From Malurus cyaneus samueli (lineage: Eukaryota > Chordata > Aves > Passeriformes > Maluridae), in contig CM019214.1 of NCBI GenBank assembly GCA_009741485.1, positions 713,535 to 777,534 of the forward strand: a stretch of 64,000 nucleotides of DNA. The letters are read 5' to 3'. The notes beneath the pieces were generated by a model. The model was not told where the DNA came from and did no database searches. It saw only the letters and a program-made list of their open reading frames with translations. The position numbers were made by a program, and so were the translations under genes. Shown piece by piece: positions 52,209 through 64,000 of this stretch; position 1 is the first letter of the stretch, and each line of letters opens with the position of its first letter.

Positions 52209-55200
52209 GTTGCTTTTACACTAACAGTGCATGGATGTGGGGCTTTTTCTTTTTTTTTACAACTTCCTTTTTAATTCTGATCAAATAGAAGTAAGACAAA
52301 CATAAACGCCAAAAAAATCAGGTATATTCTACTATCCTTCAAATTTTAAATCTAACAAGGCAGGAATCACTGAAATATTGAGAAATAAAACCCATCTGTG
52401 TTTACAGAACACCTTTTGGGATACCAATTTTTACATCTCCCTGCAACTGGCTATTCCATAAAAACAAAAAAAATTAAAACTCTTAGCCACAAATCTCCAC
52501 AAGGATAACAAAGTAGTCAACACTTGGAAATTATTATTTCTGAATAATGTGGGTGTTTAAGTCACATAATCCTTTTCATATTCCTGTTGATGTTACTTTT
52601 AGCTAATCTACAGTTTTCAACATTAAAATATTATTCCTCCCAAACAGCAGTGAGTATTTAATGGATTATTTAAGTAGACACCAAACCCGTTAGACTTCTC
52701 CTTAAATCATCTAAAGAAGCTTCAGAATTCTATGAGTGAAAAGCAAATGGACTATTTGTCTTCCTGCATTAAATAAAAGGAGCAAATATCCTTTTTTTGG
52801 CAAAAAGCCATATCCATTACCAGCAGATAAATCTTTCTTAAAAACAAAAAAATGTATTGCCAGTACAAATACACAAAGGAGTTAAAACAGTACGAAAACT
52901 GGGAAAGTAGATAATTAAATGCCTATTATGCTTAACTGGTAAAAATCTTCATTTCTAAAGCTAACATCCTCCATCAAAAGCAAACAGCAATGTTGTAGTT
53001 CAAACATTAAAAAAAAGCAATACAAAATACTCTCAAATGAAGTAATTTTTCTCAAGCATAGCTATGCCATTCCACCCACACACACACTTGCAATCTTTGA
53101 TGTAATTCTATGCACTATTCAAATGCTGCAGTTATTTCCCAGAGGACAATATATAACGATTTTTTTTCATATTTTCAATAAAAATGGAAAATTCAGTTAG
53201 ATTTTCTTCATGCATGCAAATCACAGCAGCACACTTAATCCTAAGAAAGACATGGAGCCTGCAGTCATCTGAAGGAAAATTGGAACAAAAAAATTCCAAT
53301 GTATAAACAATGAAAGGGAGGTGGAGGGCAATCTACATTGATGCCCATTATTGTTCTGCACACATTAGAGCTGATCAGGGTAATGCAGCACAGGAAATAA
53401 GACTCAGCTGAAAAGCCAAAAGAGAAATACATTTAACCATATTAACTGTTCCTGACATTTCTTCCTCTTTTAGCACATAATGCATTAGAGTCTACAGTGC
53501 TGTGACTGCAAAACCACTTACTTGGAACACTGATTTCTCATCTTTATTCTGCAGCTGTAAAAAAAGTCTGAAAACCCTACTCCAGACTGCTTTTCCTTGC
53601 TAAACAAGGAGAACCTTCCTTCCTCAGGGTGTCTGAGACTCTTAGTCACAAGCTGAAGAAATGGAGTCTAAATGCACTGGCTATTGAGAAGCAAGTTATA
53701 GAATACCTGCTTTTGACTCATGTCCTGCTGGATTTAAAATCTCTCCAAAAGTCGTACTATCTGAAAAAGGGCCCTTTAAGCAAGAGTCTTTATGTAATAT
53801 ATAAGCTTATATGTACCTTCTAGGGACAGAAATATATTGCTCTAGGAAAGTATTGGCAATACCAAGTCTAGCACACCAGCTCAAAGGAAAATTTACGCTT
53901 TCCTCTTCTACGGCTCATTAGTAACTTATTTGAGATGCTGAGACAGAACTATCAAGTTGCTTTTGTTTACTGATTATGAAGTACTTGTCCATTCTACCTA
54001 GCCCATAGATATTCTAAGAAATCACCTATGTGAACACAGCCAAAAAACGAATTTTCACATAATAGAACACTATTATGTACAAGTTACACATTGAAGATAT
54101 TTCACTAGACACACACAACCATGCTTTGGTCATACAAAGTACTAAAACAAAGCTTAAAATGCAATAATCTCTTCCATCCACCAAATGCATGTATTTAAAT
54201 ATAAATTTTAAAGCCATTATGCATGCTTTATTTGGTGAGGTGCACTGCAAAGGCTGCCCAGAGCAGAATTCTTTGGCCCTAGTTTTCTTAATACACTTTT
54301 CTGCAGGAATAGGACATTTCTCTGCAGTCAAATGTTATACACACATAGGAAAATACAATACAAACAATGTATTTGAGCACACTAGCAAACATCCACAACT
54401 GCCCACACGGCTGAAGGCTGGGCCTCTGAATGCAGTGAACTGTATTGAGAAAGAATGCAATTATACCATATAAAGTAAAAATTTATTCCCCAAATTAAAC
54501 CTTTGTTTACATGGTTTGACACTGGTTTAAAAACATTAAACCTTGTCCACCATTTTTCATCATAAATTCCCACTAACTGCAACAGAAGGAGCGATTTGAT
54601 GTAGGATAGATCAATAACCAGTGGGTATCAAAACTTTCCACTGCTACAACAATGGCAAATGTAAGGAACAAAGAAACACATCCAGTTTCCATGAGTTTTA
54701 TCTAAAATATTTTATAATGAATACACTGAATTTGGGAAACAATTTATCTTAAACACATTAGTATGTTCATGTTTAAGACTTCAGACAATTCATCTTGTGA
54801 ATTCCAAAAGCACTGGATTACTTGAGGAGCGAAAAGTTAGGAGCTTACCAATCACTGCCTGTCAGAGGAACCAGACTGCCAGAACTCCAGTAACTACAAC
54901 GTGGCTGCTTCTGAAAACTGTCCATGCTCCATTTCTTGGGGCACAGAGCTGATCAGGACAGCTCCTCTGATAACCTCTGCCAACGCTGTTATCTGGGAGC
55001 AATCTGAATCAGTTCATAGCAACAGCAGCACTTCATATCAGTGCTCTCTGAGGCCAACAGCAGCATCATCACAAATAGTTACAACTAAATCTACCAAATC
55101 TCAGCATGGATTGTGCCTCAGCTCAGTATGGTTATTATTCACTCAAAGGGTGCCAGAAGTGGTAACTGCACTTCACAGGCACTAAGATAGCTTGAACCAT

Positions 55201-56499
55201 CTGTCTAAAGGGTCATTGCACATGACAGCTATACAGAAAAACCTGCTCCCACAAACATAGAGCAAGCTCAGCTCAAAGCTCTTCCAATTGCATTTACTGA
55301 TACCAGAACAGGTGCCCTGTATAAAATAGTTGATACATCCACATAAATGAGAATTGCCTTTAACAAGAAAAACTTGTTTTACTAATACCCAAAAGCTGAA
55401 TGATGTTGAAAACTACAGATTTGCTATTGCTCGCAAAGTGGACTGCACTCCCTGAGTGACAACAGTTCTTATACATATATATTTTTGGCTTATAGAATCA
55501 CTATTTTTTTTCAAATGTAAGAAGGCATGAATAAACCATGATTTTCTCACTGTGAAGATATTAAGAAAATTATAGTATTATCAGTATTTTATACAGAAAA
55601 GTAACAAGTAACAGAAAATCTAATCCTATCTTTTTTGACTTACCACATAAATTTTAAGCATAAGAAGGAATGAAAGTAGTATTTGAACTATATTAGTAAA
55701 AATATTTTTAATCTCAATTACGATTGTTAAACTACCCTTTCCATTTGTCTTTTTGTTATCTGTATCTATGTTGCTCATTTACTTAATGCTCCAAGCATCT
55801 TCTGACAAAATTATATTAATCATGCCTTTTGTTCAGGTTTTGACCTCACTGCCAAATGTCAAACTCACTTGTCAGAAACACAGAAATCTCAAACATGTTT
55901 AATTTCTACACATATTCCCCAAACTAACAGCTAGATGAATGAAAAAGGTCTGATGTCTCCAGTGTGAGCTCAATGGTTATCTGCTGTGCTCTGCATGCTG
56001 AAAGGCAAATCAACACATGTGTAGATCCAAACCAGCCACAGGGTATAATTAAGGAAAGTGAAAGGTGATGAGTGTCAGTAAGAAAGTTTATAGGACATGT
56101 GGTAGAAATTAAACACGTTTGCTAGGTGTTGGAAGGGAAAAGACAGGAAGTATGTTGGTGCATGGTAGTATGCTCAGGGGATCTGAATATGAACTGGGGC
56201 AATGATGGTGCAAGAGGTGGGTTATCCTACAGGCAAATATATATAACATGCTTCAGTAGTTGTGACCTTTTATCCAGTATTAGCTTTATGGTTCTTCTAT
56301 TCCTCTTCTAAATGGGGGGGAGGGGACACCCAAATTCCAAACAATAAAAAGGCAAGAACTTCAAATTCTTAAGTGACGTTTCAGTATTTACCAAATTGAT
56401 CAAAGCTCTGGTACCAATTTTGGGTAGCTCTACTCGTTCAGATCACAGCTACTTTTTTCACCATCTGCTACGGTGGGGGAGAAACAGTCATTTTCGGGG

Positions 56500-57660
56500 C
56501 AGGAACTCAGATGACCTATTTCAGCCTGTCTGCTCGCACACTCAGCCCCGCTCCGCTGTGAGCAGAGCTCGCAGGCCGAGCTCCCGGGGAGCGGGGCCGG
56601 CAGGCCCGGGGTCCGTAGGAACCCGAGAAGCCCGGCGGGGCTGCGGCCGTCCCGGACCCGCCAGGCTTTAGCTACGCTCGCCCGTACCCGCTCCCCGCTC
56701 CAGCCCGCCTGCTCCCCGCCCGCCGCCCCCAAGCCCGGGGAGGAGGGCTCCTGAGAGCCAGGAGGGCGCCTGGGCCGCCCTGGATGGGGCGGGCGGCGGC
56801 GGCGGAGGGCCCAGGGAATCCTTCACCCACCTCTCTGCAGCGGCGGCGCTGAGGACGCGGCTCCTCCCGCTGGAGCGGCGGAGAGGGGCCCTCGCTCCGT
56901 GTACCATACAGCCGGGGGCGGCGGAGGGAGGCGCCGGGGGGCTGCGGAGAGGGGCAATGGCTGAGGCGAGCCGGGAGGAGGAGAAGGAGGCGGAGGAAGA
57001 AGAGGGGATCCTGGGCTCCCTCCTCCCCGCCGTCCGCGCTCGGGGGGGAGGTGGGAGCCGCCCCCGCCGCGCCGCGCGGGCACCAGCGCTCCCAGCCCGC
57101 CCGACTCGCCCCCGGGTCCCCGCCGCCTCACGCTTGTTTACCTCCGCGCTGCCCGCGCGGCGGGGGCGCCATGTTCCCCCGGCAGCACCGCGCCGGCCGT
57201 CACTTCCGCCGCACCTGCGGGGGGGCCCGGGCGAGGAACGGGCCCGGCACCCGGCACCGCCCCGGACCCGGCACCGCCCTGGGCCCCGCACCCCAGCACC
57301 GCCCCGCTCGCCACCCCGCGCCCCGTGGGGGTCAGCCGAACGCCGGAGCCCTGGCACGCCCCGAGGAACACGGCTGCGAAAAGCGACGCCGAGAAGCATC
57401 ATCTGCGTCCGGCCCGCGAGGGCACACATCCGCACGCGTCCTCTTTCCGAGGGTCAGCGTTGCGCTGCTCTCTGCCTCCAGACCGCGGCCCCTTTCCCCG
57501 AGGCTGTGGCGGCTCCCGGTTTTCTCGGGCAGATGCCCGGTGTAGCGCTGCATCTCGCCCCGGGCTACAGCAAGCCCTGCTCGGCGCCAGCTGAGCTCCT
57601 CCCCGGAGTCCGGCCAGCGGCAGGAGCTGTGGGCTGATCCCAGCTCCCTGCTCCCCTTGC
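56500..57660 (-). promoter_or_regulatory. KLHL15: CpG island, probable KLHL15 promoter and first noncoding exon
   Basis: About 1.15 kb of very GC- and CpG-rich DNA in AT-rich surroundings, upstream of KLHL15. On the minus strand two plausible exon-1 donors are visible: GGAG|GTAAAC (donor at about 57136-57141) and AGAGAG|GTGGGT (at 56825-56830). A YY1-like AACATGGCGCC lies at about 57165-57175 on the minus strand. Long open frames on both strands are compositional and not supported as genes. Confidence 0.7.
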
Positions 57661-60600
57661 CAGCCGGCGTGGGAAACGGGTCACCAGAGCCCCAGGGTCA
57701 GGGCCGCGGAGGTCAGCGGAGCAGCCTTTGAGCAGCGAACAAACTACACACAGGAGAGCAGCCCTGGCTGGGGTGAGCAGGGCTTTGCCTTAGTACAAAC
57801 ATCACACCCTTGCTTTCTCCGTTTCGCCTTTGCCTGGCAAACTCTGACTTTATTGTAAGAGATGAACTAACCTAGGTGAACCTTTGGGTTGCCACTACCA
57901 CCCCCAAACCATTTGCAGCCCTTCTACACACCTCCCCCGTCACCTTCTGTGTCACTCACTGCTTTAAATAGTAGGCCACAGGCTGCCATCCTCTCCCTGT
58001 TTACTGCTGTTCCCATCCCCTTCGCAGCCTATTTTCAGTCTCTCATTACCACCCCCTCCCCATTCTTGATATATAAAACAAGTGTACCTTCTCTATAGCA
58101 GCCACCCCCCAGCTGAATGTCTTTCCCACCTATCAGGGCTTCACACAATAAACCAGCCATTCCATGCAGTGCCTCACAAAGACGTACCAATGCTATTCCC
58201 ACTCTGTTCAACTGCCCTCCTACTGCTCCCTCGTGCTACAATCAACCTCCCATTCACTCCTTCATTCTGATGGCCAGACCTCTCCACTGGGAAAACCTAC
58301 TGTTCCATCTCACTCACTCATGCAGTAAATTTGCCCAGTCTCCCCAGCCACTGTTTTAAAATCTGTTACTTGGGGTACTTAAGAGTGAAACAACTGGCCT
58401 TCACAGATGGATCCTGCCAAGACAGCAGGTATTCCTGCCACCTATGTCTCAAAGGAAAGACATTCCCTCCCTTTTCCATAGGGTACATCTCCTGCTGCAC
58501 CAAGCATGTACCCACCCATATCTAGTATCTCAAGTAAGAAGAAAAAACTAAGAAACTAAGTTTCTCATATAGAGAAATGATACAATCAAAACTTCATGCA
58601 TCCTGCTCCACTCCTCAGACTTTTCACCTTCATAGATCAGCAAGGATGGAACAAGCTAAGCAAGACTTTATGTTTTACCTGACTGTCATTTTGCTGTCTG
58701 CAGTTAGTGTCAAGCAGAGGCGTAAGATGATCTTCAGGTCTCTCCTACACACTGTCACAGAAGAGGACCTCAAACCTAGCCACAAAACAAACCCACAACA
58801 GCTTTGACATTTAAGCATCTCAACATTTAAAAGCATAAAACCCCCCTCCCATCCCCTTCTTCACACTGAACAATTTGCTTCTACTGAAAAATCAAAATAT
58901 GCTAATAATGTCTCAATTCCAGTGTCCTAAATAAAACTTACTTTAGGCCTCTTAACAATGACCACTGGTATCACCATTATCTTACTTAATATTAATTTAC
59001 ATGGAGATTTTGGCTGACCCCTCTGATATAGGTATCTGTACAAAGTGAGTTGCTAAGTAGCTACCACTGGCTTAAATGAAACTATTGCAATGAATAAAAC
59101 TCTGGACATAGGTTTTTTGAGTTGTATCAATACACATATAGTTACCATTTACTTTTAGTATTTTAAAATTTTATTTAATTCATACATACAGGTACAATAC
59201 ACGTATATTGACATAAGACACAATGTCAATTCCTAGAAATGTCCTTACCTATTTTAGTTGGGGTTGTTCAGCCTGGACAAGAGAAGGCTCTGGGGAAACC
59301 TTATACAAGTTTCCAGTACCTAAAGGGGGCCCACAAGAAGGCTAGAAAAGGCATTTTTCAAGGGCATGTAGTGACAGAACAAGGGGGGATGGCTTTAAAC
59401 TGAAAGAGGGCATGTTTAGATAAGATATTAGGAAGAAATTCTTTACTGTGAGGGTGGTGAGGCTCTGGAACAGGTTGCCCAAAGAAGCTACAGATGCCCC
59501 AACCCCAGAAGTGTTCGAGGCCAGGCTGGGTGGGGCTTTTTGCACCTTTGAAAGGTATTTCTGCCCAAGGCAGGAAGATTTGAACTCAGAGATCCTTGAG
59601 GCCACTTCCAAACCATTCTATAATCCTACAATAATTACACATTTGCAGGCTTAAGACTTTTCTGGGTTATTTTTATATTACAAGTATTTTCAAGTAAGTG
59701 AATCAAAATAGCTAGACTACCTCAGAACATGAAAAATGTACAATCTCACTGCTGAAATAGAAGCAACAGTTTGTGTATTTTTTTCATATCCCTGACAGAG
59801 TGTTTGACAAGGATTAAGTTCTTTTTAAAGGCTGTTTCAAATGGGACAAAAACGATTTCCATAATTTTACACTGCAATGCATTTATTGCATAATTTAAAC
59901 ACCTAAGTAACTACAGAGTCCAGTATTTTCAGTTCATTTTCATAAAAGAGGGACTATACATGCCTGGACATAGAGGCAACTCTAACCAAGTATTGCATCA
60001 TGTTCCCACTACACTTCATGAATTTTAATTGTTTTTCTCAGAGTGAGATATTTAATACAAAATTGAAAACACCATGTGGCCTAATAAAAGATTAGATATA
60101 AAAAATTGTTTTCCAGATCAATGTATAAAATGATTGGGTTGCAAGACACAATACATTTTTGTTATTGGCAATACCATCATAGATACTGGAAGGTTTTTTA
60201 CAATGTGTTCCTGTTAATTTCTTCAGAACAAGAACACTGGCAACGTGTTTGCCCTAGGTATATCCAGCACTACTCACTCCTCACTCTTGTATCAGGAAAG
60301 CATGGAAACAGCACCATTTGCAAAAGTGGGAGATTATAATCATTTTTAAACCAGGCATACCAGTTTCACACGAATTTCCATCATCACATTTCAATCACGT
60401 GGTTGTCTGCCCCAAACCTGCTTTTTTTGACCTGCAAAGCCAAGCAAAGTCTGAGAACAAAATGTTTTCCAGCAGACAAAGCCACTGTCGTTGGCCCTAC
60501 ACACATATTAAACTGGTTACCTTCACTGAAACCTGTTTCCCTGACCATGGAGGAAATACTACCAGGAACATCCTCTATGCCTCCAAGAAGCTCCCATGTA

Positions 60601-61160
60601 GAAGTCAGTTTGATTTCCCACAGGGAAGGGTTGGGAATTTGGCCTTTACTATCTGCTGAACCTCTAAACTACCTCTCACCACTGGATTAGGTACTTTATT
60701 AAATTTTTAATGCATTTATGTCATACTCAACTCTGGAAACAGCAAGTGTTTGGTGGGATTTTTACCTGTTTTGTACAAGACATTCAGGTTGTTCGTATCT
60801 TGGGGCAGGCTCTCATATCCACATGGTCTCCCTAACAGTAACCGCCCAGTCTAGAAAAGACAGTAACGAGAAAAAAGGTTGAAATTAGAGAGATCTTCTT
60901 AAGCCGCTTGCCAGCAGAGGTGGCAGGTTGCCAGTAACAGGTGACCTGTTACTGTTCAAGCACACAGCACGCTCCATGTGCTCACTTCAGTTCATACACC
61001 GACATTATGCTCCAGCCTTCCCCCCAGCTGTGCATCACACCCAAATAAACCCGCACAGCAACAAACCCTGAACCCGGCAGGAGCCTCTCCCCCGTCTTCG
61101 GTGTGTCTTTCACCGAGCCCGTTCCCCGTCCCGCAGCCCGCGCCGCACGGCACCAGCACG
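57661..61160. other. Intergenic stretch between KLHL15 and EIF2S3 promoters
   Basis: Mixed-composition DNA holding the CR1 copy at 59258-59632. Apart from this and pyrimidine-rich segments around 57900-58300 I see no gene; open frames here are short and unrecognised. Confidence 0.75.
59258..59632 (+). mobile_element. CR1 LINE 3' fragment, plus strand
   Basis: It starts GGGGTTGTTCAGCCTGGACA and continues with GTACCTAAAGGGGGCCCACA, GGAAGAAATTCTTTACTGTG and TGGAACAGGTTGCCCAAAGA. It ends with CCATTCTATAATCCTAC, the CR1 3' terminus. About 375 bp of the 3' end, 5'-truncated. Confidence 0.93.
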
Positions 61161-61163
61161 GCG

Positions 61164-61905
61164 TCCCCGCGGGCCCGGGCAGCCTGTGCTGGGCTCCCGT
61201 AACTCTGTGCTGGGGTTCTGAGGGGGCCGGTCCCCGCGGGCCCAGGCAGCCTGTGCTGGGCTCCCGTAACTCTGTGCTGGGGTTCTGAGGGGGCCGGTCC
61301 CCGCGGGCCCGGGCAGCCTGTGCTAGGCTCCCGTAACTCTGTGCTGGGGTTCTGAGGGGGCCGGTCCCCGCGGGCCCGGGCAGCCTGTGCTAGGCTCCCG
61401 TAACTCTGTGCTGGGGTTCTGAGGGGGCCGGTCCCCGCGGGCCCGGGCAGCCTGTGCTAGGCTCCCGTAACTCTGTGCTGGGGTTCTGAGGGGGCCGGTC
61501 CCCGCGGGCCCAGGCAGCCTGTGCTAGGCTCCCGTAACTCTGTGCTGGGGTTCTGAGGGGGCCGGTCCCCGCGGGCCCGGGCAGCCTGTGCTGGCTCCCG
61601 CCGCTCTGTGCTGGGGTTCTGAGGGGGCCGGTCCCCGCGGGCCCGGGCAGCCTGTGCTAGGCTCCCGTAACTCTGTGCTGGGGTTCTGAGGGGGCCGGTC
61701 CCCGCGGGCCCGGGCAGCCTGTGCTGGCTCCCGCCGCTCTGTGCTGGGGTTCTGAGGGGGCCGGTCCCCCGGGCCGGGCAGCCTGTGCTGGGCTCCCGCC
61801 GCTCTGTGCTGGGGTTCTGAGGGGGCCGGTCCCCTCGGGTCCGGGAGCCTGTGCTGGGCTCCCGTAACTCTGTGGTTCGGGGGTTCTGAGGGCGCCTGTC
61901 CCCGC
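61164..61905. repeat. GC-rich minisatellite, 67 bp unit, about 11 copies
   Basis: The CGCGGGCCCGGGC core recurs at 61171, 61238, 61305, 61372, 61439, 61506, 61573, 61639 and 61706, a 67 bp period with one 66 bp unit. At least two more degenerate copies follow to about 61905. Units differ in small blocks: CTAGG against CTGGG or CTGG, and GTAACTCT against GCCGCTCT. The period is not a multiple of three, so the open frames crossing it are not repeat proteins. The array ends about 350 bp upstream of the EIF2S3 start. Confidence 0.96.
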
Positions 61906-62760
61906 GCTCCCGCGCCCGTTACCCGCCGTCCGCGCTCCCGCGCTGTGCACGCGCACGCCGCGCGGCCCCGCCGCAGGGCCCGGTTGCATCATCCGGCGCG
62001 AGGGCGACCGGGGGGGTCCTTCACAGGCTGCCCTACGGCACGCCTGACTCGCGGCCGCCGCCACCAGCACCACGGCTGCTCTCCGGCGCTGATCGCGGTT
62101 CTTCTCTGAGCTCGGTATCCGTCCCCGGGCCGGCCGGTGCCGCGCTGTGCGCCGGAGGTCCGGAGGCTGCGGGCCGGCAGCGGCGGTGCCGAGCCGAGCC
62201 GGCGGTCAGGCGGCTGCGCGGGACTCCTCACTTCCTACTCGGGCCAAGATGGCGGACGAGGGGGAGTGACTCTGGGGCAGCCGCACCTCAGCGGCAGGAT
62301 CTCGGCACTTTTGGTGAGCGCCGCCCGCGGGACACTGGGAGCGAGATCGGGCTCCTGGGGCTCGGCGGAGGCGCTCCGGGAGCGGAGGGGGGGGGCGGGC
62401 CGCTTGGGCAGGTGGGTGGGGGGTCGGCCCGAGGGTCTCCGAGGCTTCTGCTCGGCCCGTGTGCGATGAGGGGACGCGGGAGGCGGGGATGGCTGCTCGG
62501 GAGACCGCGTTCAGCACGCTGGGGTCGAGCCGAGGGCAGGGGGACGCGGGCGCGGGGCAGAGCGACGGCGCAGGGAGCAGGTCGTGCCGGTCCTCATGGG
62601 TGTGGGGAGCCCGGGCGAGGCGCTTCTCTTCCCGGTGAGAGCGACGCTCGGAGAGTCCGTGTCCCGCCGGGGCGGCTGAAGCTTTTATGGCTCACTGCTG
62701 GGAAGAGTTTTCCCGGTATACGGTTTGCCCTATTCTGTGGTATTAAAGACGGTTCCTTTT
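61900..62760 (+). promoter_or_regulatory. EIF2S3: CpG island and EIF2S3 promoter
   Basis: CpG-dense DNA surrounding EIF2S3 exon 1. The sequence AAGATGGCGGAC at the start codon (62246-62257) matches the YY1 core AANATGGCGG, frequently found at the start codon of housekeeping genes. The pyrimidine-rich CTCCTCACTTCCTACTC just upstream (62224-62240) is a candidate initiation region. The exact transcription start cannot be fixed from sequence. Confidence 0.75.
62249..62313 (+). CDS. EIF2S3: EIF2S3 (eIF2 gamma) first coding exon, partial gene, two apparent 1 bp losses
   Basis: eIF2 gamma is the GTPase subunit that carries initiator Met-tRNA to the ribosome. Only exon 1 is in the window: ATG at 62249, donor TTTTG|GTGAGC, final phase 1 so that the next exon completes an Asp codon as in human (..DVTKLTP..). 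Frame by frame it reads MADEG, then VTLGQPHLS, then RQDLGTF; human has [20 protein letters not shown]. Keeping these in one frame needs one extra base near 62258-62263 and one near 62290-62293. As assembled, the frame stops at the seventh codon. The splice site, CpG island and conserved neighbourhood argue for a working gene with sequence errors, not a pseudogene. Exon 2 was not found before position 64000. Confidence 0.85.
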
Positions 62761-64000
62761 CCAGAGTATAACCATCAATTGGCGCTGTGTTTCTCCAGCA
62801 AACTGGAGGGGTTGGCTACCAGCCCTATCTTGGTTGATTTGCCAAGAAAATTTCCTTGACTGTTAACAAGTACAGAGAAATACGAGATATACCTACCGCT
62901 TGCAGTGGTCTCCCTCTGCGGTAGTCTCGCCTGTTAAATGTCTCGCCTTGGGCTGCCTCACGTACTACACTTATATGCTAGTAAAAGTGTGTATATCATG
63001 TGTCTTTCAAACCAGCCAAAAATCTTGTTGCTGTTTCCCAGGTGTTCAAACTGGAGCAGCTCATTTGTCTTTCCAGTATTAATGTTCAGCGTTCCTCAGG
63101 TTTTTTCACAGCAATTCCCTTTGTGTTACAGTGAGCATGTCAGTTGTTTCAGATAGCTTCTTTACTTCCTCTCATTGTTGACCATGGCATTTCCTAGTCG
63201 GAAAAGGCACAGAGAGGGACTAGCTGGAAGGACAGCAGCAATTACCTTTAAGGCCTGTTCTGTCTGCCTTTGAATGCTTACGACTGAGTGGAGCTACTTG
63301 CTGAGCAATAGCTTTATACCCATCTTGAGGAAAAAAAATCCCATGCGTGCAGAATTGTGTGCACCAGGAAGAATTCTCCTGGTGGCAGGAATTGCATCAC
63401 GCTGAAGTTCTGGTCGCCTGGCCACATGGTGCCATCTGCAGGTCACGTTCCCATTGCTGGGAGTTCATTTTAAGTTCGAAATACAAGAAATACAAATTTA
63501 GTTGTATGTTAGATGTTCAAAACTTGTTTTGTATGGAACATGAACGTTTTATTCATGCTGTACCTGACAGTAGAATGAGTGAGCTTATGTTTTTACAGAG
63601 GTTTGATCAGAACCTTCATGTAACAGTGTAAATAGGATGTGATTTAATGTGTGTCTTACTTGTATCTTAGCAAAATATTTATATCTTAAACTCCATCAAG
63701 GACTCTTTTGGCCTCATAAATCTTTGCTTGAACGGAGTGACTCATCCATATGAATTCAATGGAGGATGGAAATCAGCTGTAGAGAGGAACGTTTTAGTGG
63801 TTTTCAACACTTGTCCATTATTTGGACAAACAGCTTTAAAAAAACCCTAAACAACTCTTTTCAGAGTTGTTTCTTTATCTATAAAGGGCATATTTGTGAG
63901 TTTTTGATTTTGCCAGTGGCTATCAATAAGTTCACACAACAGACATTAGAATTTTTGTCAGGTGTTTAAAGTCGCAATAACAGTATCTGAGGAAAAAAAA
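62314..64000 (+). other. EIF2S3 intron 1 (5' part)
   Basis: It starts with GTGAGC, is GC-rich to about 62760, and then becomes AT-rich with no exon matching the next part of eIF2 gamma (VTKLTPLS...HVAHGKST). Short open frames here are unrecognised. Confidence 0.78.

Larger units (their letters stand above)
48869..56500 (-). other. KLHL15 5' intron region (inferred)
   Basis: AT-rich DNA between the first coding exon and the CpG island, most simply one or more introns in the KLHL15 5' UTR. It contains an 18 bp tandem doublet (TTCCCTTGTTTATTATG type) at 49338-49372, an A/C-rich tract at 52030-52112 followed by a CR1 tail, and no recognisable protein-coding exon. Noncoding KLHL15 exons could be hidden here. 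Confidence 0.55.

Noticed and set aside
54901..55185. A 94-codon Ser/Thr-rich plus-strand frame
   Set aside because: It resembles no known protein, lies in the inferred KLHL15 5' intron, and has no supporting splice structure.
56668..57435. A 255-codon open frame on the minus strand, and overlapping long frames on both strands at 56957-57637
   Set aside because: The products are Arg/Pro/Gly/Ala strings typical of a CpG island, with long frames on both strands at once and no recognisable domain. Treated as compositional.
61164..61905. A possible CRISPR-like array
   Set aside because: The units are fully tandem with no unique spacers, and the genome is a vertebrate. It is a minisatellite.
61657..62073. 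A 138-codon minus-strand frame rich in Pro, Ser, Gly and Gln across the minisatellite
   Set aside because: The 67 bp period is not divisible by three, so each unit is read in a different frame. No gene structure or known protein matches.
62249..62313. EIF2S3 exon 1 as part of a processed or decayed pseudogene
   Set aside because: It has a functional-looking donor directly at the conserved exon boundary, lies in a CpG island and is in the expected syntenic position. A retrocopy would have no intron.
1..64000. tRNA, rRNA or other structured RNA genes
   Set aside because: Reading both strands by eye I found no convincing tRNA B-box (GGTTCGANTCC) or rRNA-like block. A covariance-model search could overturn this.

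Overview
The window is vertebrate nuclear DNA, almost certainly from a bird and probably a passerine. It is AT-rich and intron-rich, with three CpG-rich promoter regions. It carries several CR1 LINE fragments, including typical CR1 3' tails, and LTRs of endogenous-retrovirus type. There are no prokaryotic signatures such as operons, Shine-Dalgarno sites or CRISPR arrays. One ambiguous base (N at 18672) marks it as a draft assembly.

Three genes are recognisable from their proteins. APOO (MIC26, a MICOS subunit) is on the minus strand, with its start codon at 23961-23963. Eight coding exons were resolved from splice sites and reading phase, ending at a probable terminal exon at 344-412; the joined product is about 218 aa. 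KLHL15 (a BTB-BACK-Kelch adaptor of CUL3 ubiquitin ligases) is also on the minus strand. It has two coding exons (48157-48861 and 38959-40068) that join to 604 aa, and its 5' end probably lies in the CpG island at 56.5-57.66 kb. EIF2S3 (eIF2 gamma) is on the plus strand, and only its first coding exon (62249-62313) is in the window. The order and orientation (APOO minus, KLHL15 minus, EIF2S3 plus) match the human Xp22 block. I did not find the gene that sits between APOO and KLHL15 in human (CXorf58).

Layout: 1-24 kb is APOO with large introns, with a 1.1 kb CR1 copy in the last one. Around 24 kb is the APOO promoter, with CRE-like and GC-box motifs. The segment 24.17-26.13 kb is a repeat cluster: a 0.2 kb direct duplication flanking a solo-LTR-like insert, a CR1 fragment, and an 850 bp inverted LTR structure bounded by a perfect 5 bp target-site duplication. 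From 26.6 to 38.95 kb there is no gene, although its right end is probably KLHL15 3' UTR. KLHL15 and its 5' intron occupy 38.96-57 kb. From 57.7 to 61.1 kb is intergenic DNA with one CR1. At 61.16-61.9 kb is a GC-rich minisatellite with a 67 bp unit, just upstream of EIF2S3. From 62.3 kb to the end is EIF2S3 intron 1.

The three genes do unrelated housekeeping work (mitochondrial cristae, protein turnover, translation initiation) and share only conserved linkage. No new biological system was found. The best second-look items are the inverted LTR insertion with its 5 bp duplication, the 204 bp direct repeat around the other LTR, the two apparent 1 bp losses in EIF2S3 exon 1, and the 67 bp promoter-proximal minisatellite.
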